In this document: positions 10,777 through 14,609 of the stretch, piece after piece | Layout: each line of letters opens with the position of its first letter | How positions within the stretch are numbered: the stretch's first letter is position 1 | From: Clostridiales bacterium | GTDB lineage: Bacteria; Bacillota; Clostridia; Oscillospirales; Oscillospiraceae | Direction: 5' to 3' | NCBI GenBank assembly: GCA_018374635.1 | Contig: JAHAEW010000081.1 | Location: forward strand, 1 to 14,609 | DNA: 14,609 nt | Translations under genes and position numbers: made by a program | Notes under the pieces: model-generated | Told to the model about the DNA's origin: nothing | Databases searched by the model: none | The model's input: only the letters and a program-made list of their open reading frames with translations

Positions 10777-13074
10777 ATGGCAATTGGTCAATCCATGCTT
10801 CGTGTGGATGCCCATGACAAAGTGACCGGCACCGCCAAGTATACCTCAGACCTGGAGCCCCGCGATTATCTGGTGGCGAAAGTCGTCCACAGCACCATCG
10901 CCTTCGGCGAGGTCAAGGCCTTCCATCTGGAGGAGGCCCTTGCCGTCCCCGGCGTGGTCAAGATCCTCACCTGCTTCGACGTCCCCGACCTCCCCTTCCC
11001 CACCCCCGGCCATCCCTGGTCGGTGGAAAAGGCCCATCAGGATGTGGCCGACCGGAAGCTCCTCAACCGCCGGGTGCGGTTCTACGGCGACGACATCGCC
11101 GCCATCCTTGCCGAGGACAATGTAGCCGCCGACCGGGCGGCCCGCCTCATCCGCGTGGAGTATGAGGAGTTCCAGCCCTATGTCACCGTGGAGCAGGCCA
11201 TGGCCCCCGGCGCGCGCCCTGTCCACGAGGAAAAGCCCAACAATATTCTGGTCCACTCCGGCTTCCAGGTCGGTGAGATGCGCTATGACGAGGCCGTTGC
11301 CGGAGAGGAAGACCTGGTCACCGTCCAGCGTACTTACCGGACCCAGACCGTCCAGCACTGTCATATCGAGCCTCCCACCTCCTTTGCCTATCAGGAGGGA
11401 GACAAGATCACGGTGATCTCCTCCACTCAGATCCCCCACATCGTCCGGCGGGTCATCGGCCAGGCCACCGGCATTCCCTGGGGCAACATCCGGGTCATCA
11501 AACCCTACATCGGCGGCGGCTTCGGCAACAAGCAGGACGTGCTCTATGAGCCCCTCAACGCCTGGCTGTGCACACAGGCCGGCGGCCGGGCCGTCAAGCT
11601 GGACGTCACCCGGGAGGAGACCTTCGCCTCCACCCGCGTCCGCCACGCCATCGACTTCCATGTCTCCGGCGCGGTGCGGCGGGACGGCACCATCGTGGCC
11701 CGCAAGTGTCTGGCCAACTCCAACCAAGGCGGCTACGCATCCCACGGGCACTCCATTGTCGCCAACGCCATCAACGGCTTCAAGCAGCTCTACCGGGATG
11801 AGAAGGCTCTCGAATGCGAGGCTAACACGGTCTACACCAACATCGCCGTGGGCGGCGCCATGCGCGGCTACGGCATCCCCCAGTCCTGCTTCGCCACCGA
11901 GTGTCTGGCCGAGGATCTGGCCCGGGCCATCGGCATGGACCCCCTGGAATTCCGCCTGAAAAACTGCATGCACGCCGGCTATGAGGACCCCCACACCCAC
12001 ATTCAATTCCGCAGCTACGGCCTCCGGGACGCCATCCAGAAGGGCCGGGAGCTGATCCACTGGGACGAGCTGCGCGCCAAATATCAGAATCAGACCGGCC
12101 CCATCCGCCGCGGCGTGGGCATGGCCATCTTCTGCTATAAGACCGGCGTACACCCCATCTCGCTGGAGACCGCCTCCTGCCGCATGGTGCTTCACCAGGA
12201 CGGCTCGGTCCAGGTCCAGCTGGGCGCCACCGAGATCGGCCAGGGCGCCGACACTGTCTTTACCCAGATGGCTTCGGAGGTCACCGGCATCTCGGTGAAA
12301 AAGGTCCACATCTCCTCCTTCCAGGATACCGATACCACCCCCTTCGACACCGGCGCCTATGCCTCCCGCCAGACTTATGTCAGCGGCATGGCCGTGAAAA
12401 AGACCGGCGCCCTCTTCAAGCAGAAGATCCTGGAATACGCCGGGTATGCCCTGCGCTATCCGGTGGAAAATCTGGACATCCGGGACGACCAGATCGTGGA
12501 TACCGTCACCGGCGAGCCCCTGCGCTCCGTGGGCGGCATTGCGCTGGAGGCCTTTTACAGCCTGGACCGCTCCCAGCACATCACGGCGGAGGCCACCTCC
12601 CACTGCAAGATCAACACCTTTGCCAGCGGCTGCTGCTTTGCCGAGGTGGAGGTGGACATTCCCCTGGGCAAGGTGAAGGTCCTCAACATCGTCAATGTCC
12701 ATGACTCGGGCACCCTCATCAACCCCCAGCTGGCCGCGGCGCAGGTCCACGGCGGCATGAGCATGGGTCTGGGCTACGCCCTGAGCGAGCAGCTCCTCTT
12801 CGACGCCAAGGCCCGCCCCCTCAACGGCAACCTCCTGGATTACAAGCTGCCCACCGCCATGGATACTCCCGACCTTCAGGCCGCCTTTGTGGAGGTCCCC
12901 GATCCCACCGGCCCCTATGGCAACAAGGCCCTGGGCGAGCCTCCCGCCATCCCCGGCGCGCCCGCCATCCGCAACGCGGTGCTCCATGCCACGGGTGTGG
13001 CCATCGACTCCCTGCCTCTGGATCCCCAGAAGCTCATCACCGCCTTTACCGAGGCCGGACTCATCGACGACTAA
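10777..13074 (+). CDS. xdhA: Xanthine dehydrogenase-type molybdenum-binding subunit
   Basis: A 765-residue catalytic subunit of the xanthine oxidase family, which hydroxylates hypoxanthine/xanthine with water-derived oxygen at a Mo-molybdopterin centre. Seen: the N-terminal a/b hammerhead fold start (KVTGTAKYTSDL, 15-26), the Mo-cofactor loop GGGFGNKQ (246-253), AMRGYGIPQ (361-369) with Arg363 at the usual substrate-orienting place, EIGQGADT (486-493), and the catalytic Glu721 in NKALGEPPAIPGAP. Length fits the separate large subunit of E. coli-like XdhA rather than a fused eukaryotic enzyme. ATG 10777 follows AAAGGAG by nine bases. Genes for FAD and Fe-S subunits follow directly. Xanthine is the best substrate guess because of the guanine deaminase and riboswitches upstream; other purines or related heterocycles remain possible. 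Confidence 0.9.
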   Translation: MAIGQSMLRVDAHDKVTGTAKYTSDLEPRDYLVAKVVHSTIAFGEVKAFHLEEALAVPGVVKILTCFDVPDLPFPTPGHPWSVEKAHQDVADRKLLNRRVRFYGDDIAAILAEDNVAADRAARLIRVEYEEFQPYVTVEQAMAPGARPVHEEKPNNILVHSGFQVGEMRYDEAVAGEEDLVTVQRTYRTQTVQHCHIEPPTSFAYQEGDKITVISSTQIPHIVRRVIGQATGIPWGNIRVIKPYIGGGFGNKQDVLYEPLNAWLCTQAGGRAVKLDVTREETFASTRVRHAIDFHVSGAVRRDGTIVARKCLANSNQGGYASHGHSIVANAINGFKQLYRDEKALECEANTVYTNIAVGGAMRGYGIPQSCFATECLAEDLARAIGMDPLEFRLKNCMHAGYEDPHTHIQFRSYGLRDAIQKGRELIHWDELRAKYQNQTGPIRRGVGMAIFCYKTGVHPISLETASCRMVLHQDGSVQVQLGATEIGQGADTVFTQMASEVTGISVKKVHISSFQDTDTTPFDTGAYASRQTYVSGMAVKKTGALFKQKILEYAGYALRYPVENLDIRDDQIVDTVTGEPLRSVGGIALEAFYSLDRSQHITAEATSHCKINTFASGCCFAEVEVDIPLGKVKVLNIVNVHDSGTLINPQLAAAQVHGGMSMGLGYALSEQLLFDAKARPLNGNLLDYKLPTAMDTPDLQAAFVEVPDPTGPYGNKALGEPPAIPGAPAIRNAVLHATGVAIDSLPLDPQKLITAFTEAGLIDD

Positions 13075-13089
13075 GGAGGGTTTCGCGCC

Positions 13090-13977
13090 ATGTATGATAT
13101 GGAACAATATTACCAGGCCACCAGTGTGGCCGACGCTATCGCCGCCCTTGGGGCGGACCCGGCGGCCATGCCCATCGCCGGGGGCACGGACGTGCTCATC
13201 CAGACCCGGGAGGGCCGCCATGCCGGCTGCCACCTGGTCAACCTCCATGGCCTGAGTGAGCTGAGCGCCATTCGGGCAGAGGAGGACGGCACCCTGGTCA
13301 TCGGCTCCGGGTGCACCTTTTCCGAGATCACCAACGCTCCCCTGCTGCGCCCCCACATCAATATGCTCTGCCAGGCCGTGGACCAGGTGGGCAGCCCCCA
13401 GATCCGCAACATGGGCACCATCGGCGGCAACGTCTGCAACGGTGTGACCAGCGCCGACAGCGCCCCCTCCCTCATGGCCCTCAACGCCGTGCTGGAGGTC
13501 CAGGGTCCCAGCGGCAAGCGCCTCATCCCCATCGGGGAGTGGTACGCCGGCCCCGGCAAGACCGTCCGGCAGCATGACGAGGTGCTCACCGCGGTGCGCA
13601 TCGCCCGGGAAAACTACGAGGGCTTCGGCGGACACTATATCAAGTACGGCAAGCGCGAGGCCATGGAGATCTCCACCCTGGGCTGCGCCGTACAGGTCAA
13701 GCTCTCCGCCGACAAGCGCGCCATAGAGGACCTGCGCATCGCCTTTGGCGTAGCCGCGCCCACCCCCGTGCGCTGCCCCAAGACCGAGGCCATGGCGCTC
13801 GGCCGCACCGTGGACGAGGCCCTGGTCCGGGAGCTGGGCCAGAGCGTCCTCACTGAAATCAATCCCAGAGACAGCTGGCGGGCCTCCAAGTCCTTCCGGC
13901 TCCAGATCGCCAAGGAAATCTGCCGCCGGGCCTTCCGGCAGGCCGTGGCTTTTGCCGGAGGTGAAATCCATGCTTAA
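13090..13977 (+). CDS. xdhB: Xanthine dehydrogenase-type FAD-binding subunit
   Basis: A 295-residue medium subunit of the CO dehydrogenase/xanthine dehydrogenase FAD family, very close to the length of E. coli XdhB. It passes electrons from the iron-sulfur subunit to FAD and on to an acceptor such as NAD+. FAD-binding motifs are PIAGGTDVLI (28-37) and RNMGTIGGNVCNG (106-118) followed by SADSAPSL. A strong AAGGAGGG overlaps the xdhA stop, and ATG 13090 starts 15 bases after it. The 3' end overlaps the start of the Fe-S subunit by eight bases, indicating translational coupling. Nothing unusual in composition. Confidence 0.93.
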   Translation: MYDMEQYYQATSVADAIAALGADPAAMPIAGGTDVLIQTREGRHAGCHLVNLHGLSELSAIRAEEDGTLVIGSGCTFSEITNAPLLRPHINMLCQAVDQVGSPQIRNMGTIGGNVCNGVTSADSAPSLMALNAVLEVQGPSGKRLIPIGEWYAGPGKTVRQHDEVLTAVRIARENYEGFGGHYIKYGKREAMEISTLGCAVQVKLSADKRAIEDLRIAFGVAAPTPVRCPKTEAMALGRTVDEALVRELGQSVLTEINPRDSWRASKSFRLQIAKEICRRAFRQAVAFAGGEIHA

Positions 13978-14461
13978 AATCATCCATGTGAAAGTGAACG
14001 GCAAGGAGGAAGAGCTTGCCGTGGACGTGCGGGAGTGTCTGACCGACACCCTGCGGGACCGCCTGGGCCTGACCAGCGTCAAGAAGGGCTGCGAGGTGGG
14101 CGAGTGCGGCGCCTGTACCGTTCTCATCGACGGGAAGGCCGTCAACTCCTGCTGCTATCTCAGCGTGTGGGCCGACGGCCACAGCGTCCTCACCGTGGAG
14201 GGCATCAAGGGCCCCAATGGGGAGCTCTCCCCCATCCAGACCGCCTTTATCGAGGAGGCCGCCGTCCAGTGCGGCTTCTGCACTCCCGGCCTCATCATGA
14301 CCGCCGTGGAGATCGTGGGCACCAACAAACAGTACAACCGGGATGAGCTGCGCAAGCTCATCTCCGGCCACCTGTGCCGCTGCACCGGCTATGAGAATAT
14401 CCTCAACGCCATGGAGCGCATCGTGGCTGAGAACCTGGCCCGCCAGCAAAAACTCAACTGA
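13970..14461 (+). CDS. xdhC: Xanthine dehydrogenase-type [2Fe-2S] subunit
   Basis: A 163-residue small subunit carrying two [2Fe-2S] clusters that link the Mo site to FAD. The N-terminal plant-ferredoxin-type cluster has Cys41, 46, 49 and 61 (C-X4-C-X2-C-X11-C in GCEVGECGACT...SC). The C-terminal helical cluster has Cys101 and 104 in QCGFCTPG and Cys136 and 138 in CRCTGY. All eight ligands are intact. ATG 13970 has GGAGGTG (13957-13963) six bases upstream; a TTG at 13952 in frame was rejected. It overlaps xdhB by eight bases. The name follows E. coli xdhABC usage; in other species xdhC names a maturation chaperone, which this is not. Confidence 0.94.
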   Translation: MLKIIHVKVNGKEEELAVDVRECLTDTLRDRLGLTSVKKGCEVGECGACTVLIDGKAVNSCCYLSVWADGHSVLTVEGIKGPNGELSPIQTAFIEEAAVQCGFCTPGLIMTAVEIVGTNKQYNRDELRKLISGHLCRCTGYENILNAMERIVAENLARQQKLN

Positions 14462-14466
14462 TCCGA

Positions 14467-14496
14467 AATACGGGGGACCTTCTGGTCCCCCGTATT
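14467..14496 (+). terminator. Hairpin ending the purine operon
   Basis: A perfect 13-bp stem (14467-14479 with 14484-14496, loop TTCT) starts five bases after the xdhC stop codon. The sequence after it (GAATCATTT) is only mildly T-rich, so termination may be moderate. Confidence 0.7.
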
Positions 14497-14609
14497 GAAT
14501 CATTTGGACTCAGAAAGATTAACTATTAAGTGTCAACCCTAAAAATGAATGGATGTGGTAAAACGGCAGATGGTTCAAAAAGGGTATAGCAAAGCAGGAG
14601 CTCGTTAGA
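14497..14609. other. AT-rich tail without recognisable gene
   Basis: Composition drops in GC after the operon. No frame with a ribosome binding site and a usable start reaches the edge. A TGTCAACCC stretch at 14531-14539 and an adjacent short Lys/Gln-rich frame hint at an insertion-sequence end or another gene's start, but the window stops too soon to tell. Confidence 0.35.

Noticed and set aside
10846..14145. 1099-codon open frame on the minus strand across the xanthine dehydrogenase genes
   Set aside because: It is antisense to three genes with complete family motifs; the peptide is Gly/Ala/His/Val-rich low complexity, as expected from the codon bias of GC-rich genes.
1..14609. CRISPR arrays, phage genes or toxin-antitoxin pairs
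   Set aside because: No regularly spaced repeats, no phage structural or integrase motifs, and no paired small ORFs with ribosome binding sites were found.

Overview
The window looks like chromosomal DNA from a GC-rich gut Clostridia species. Oscillospiraceae (the Flavonifractor / Lawsonibacter / Intestinimonas neighbourhood) is my best guess, inferred from consensus sigma-A promoters, strong AAGGAGG ribosome binding sites, a CCA-encoding tRNA, purine riboswitch aptamers and the gene content. No marker gene proves the genus.

Left part (1-2900, mostly minus strand, GC-rich): a stand-alone von Willebrand factor A domain protein with a perfect MIDAS site and no signal peptide, then a two-gene housekeeping operon of endonuclease III (nth) and a Bcp-type peroxiredoxin. 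The operon has an extended -10 promoter and a clear terminator. Middle (about 2880-5620, plus strand, visibly AT-richer): a small island, probably acquired, with a MarR regulator behind two near-identical 18-bp operator-like palindromes, a frameshifted RNHCP-domain gene, and a MATE efflux pump whose leader contains a promoter followed by a transcription attenuator. Next come glyA (serine hydroxymethyltransferase) with its own promoter and a converging tRNA-Gln(CUG) on the minus strand; the two share a bidirectional terminator.

Right part (7500-14500, GC-rich, plus strand): a purine-catabolism operon. A consensus promoter leads into two tandem purine-riboswitch-like aptamers, then guanine deaminase, an AzgA-type purine permease, and the three subunits of a xanthine-dehydrogenase-type molybdenum hydroxylase (Mo, FAD, 2x[2Fe-2S]). 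Together they would import purines, deaminate guanine to xanthine and oxidise hypoxanthine/xanthine.

The most interesting signal is the riboswitch pair. Both aptamers have three nucleotides (CGC) in the J3/1 strand where canonical guanine aptamers have two (AC in the xpt reference), so ligand specificity may be altered, xanthine being an attractive candidate. The first aptamer's P3 sequence can instead pair with downstream sequence to form a long hairpin directly before seven Ts. That predicts an ON switch (ligand prevents termination), which suits a catabolic operon. The last ~110 bases hold no recognisable gene.
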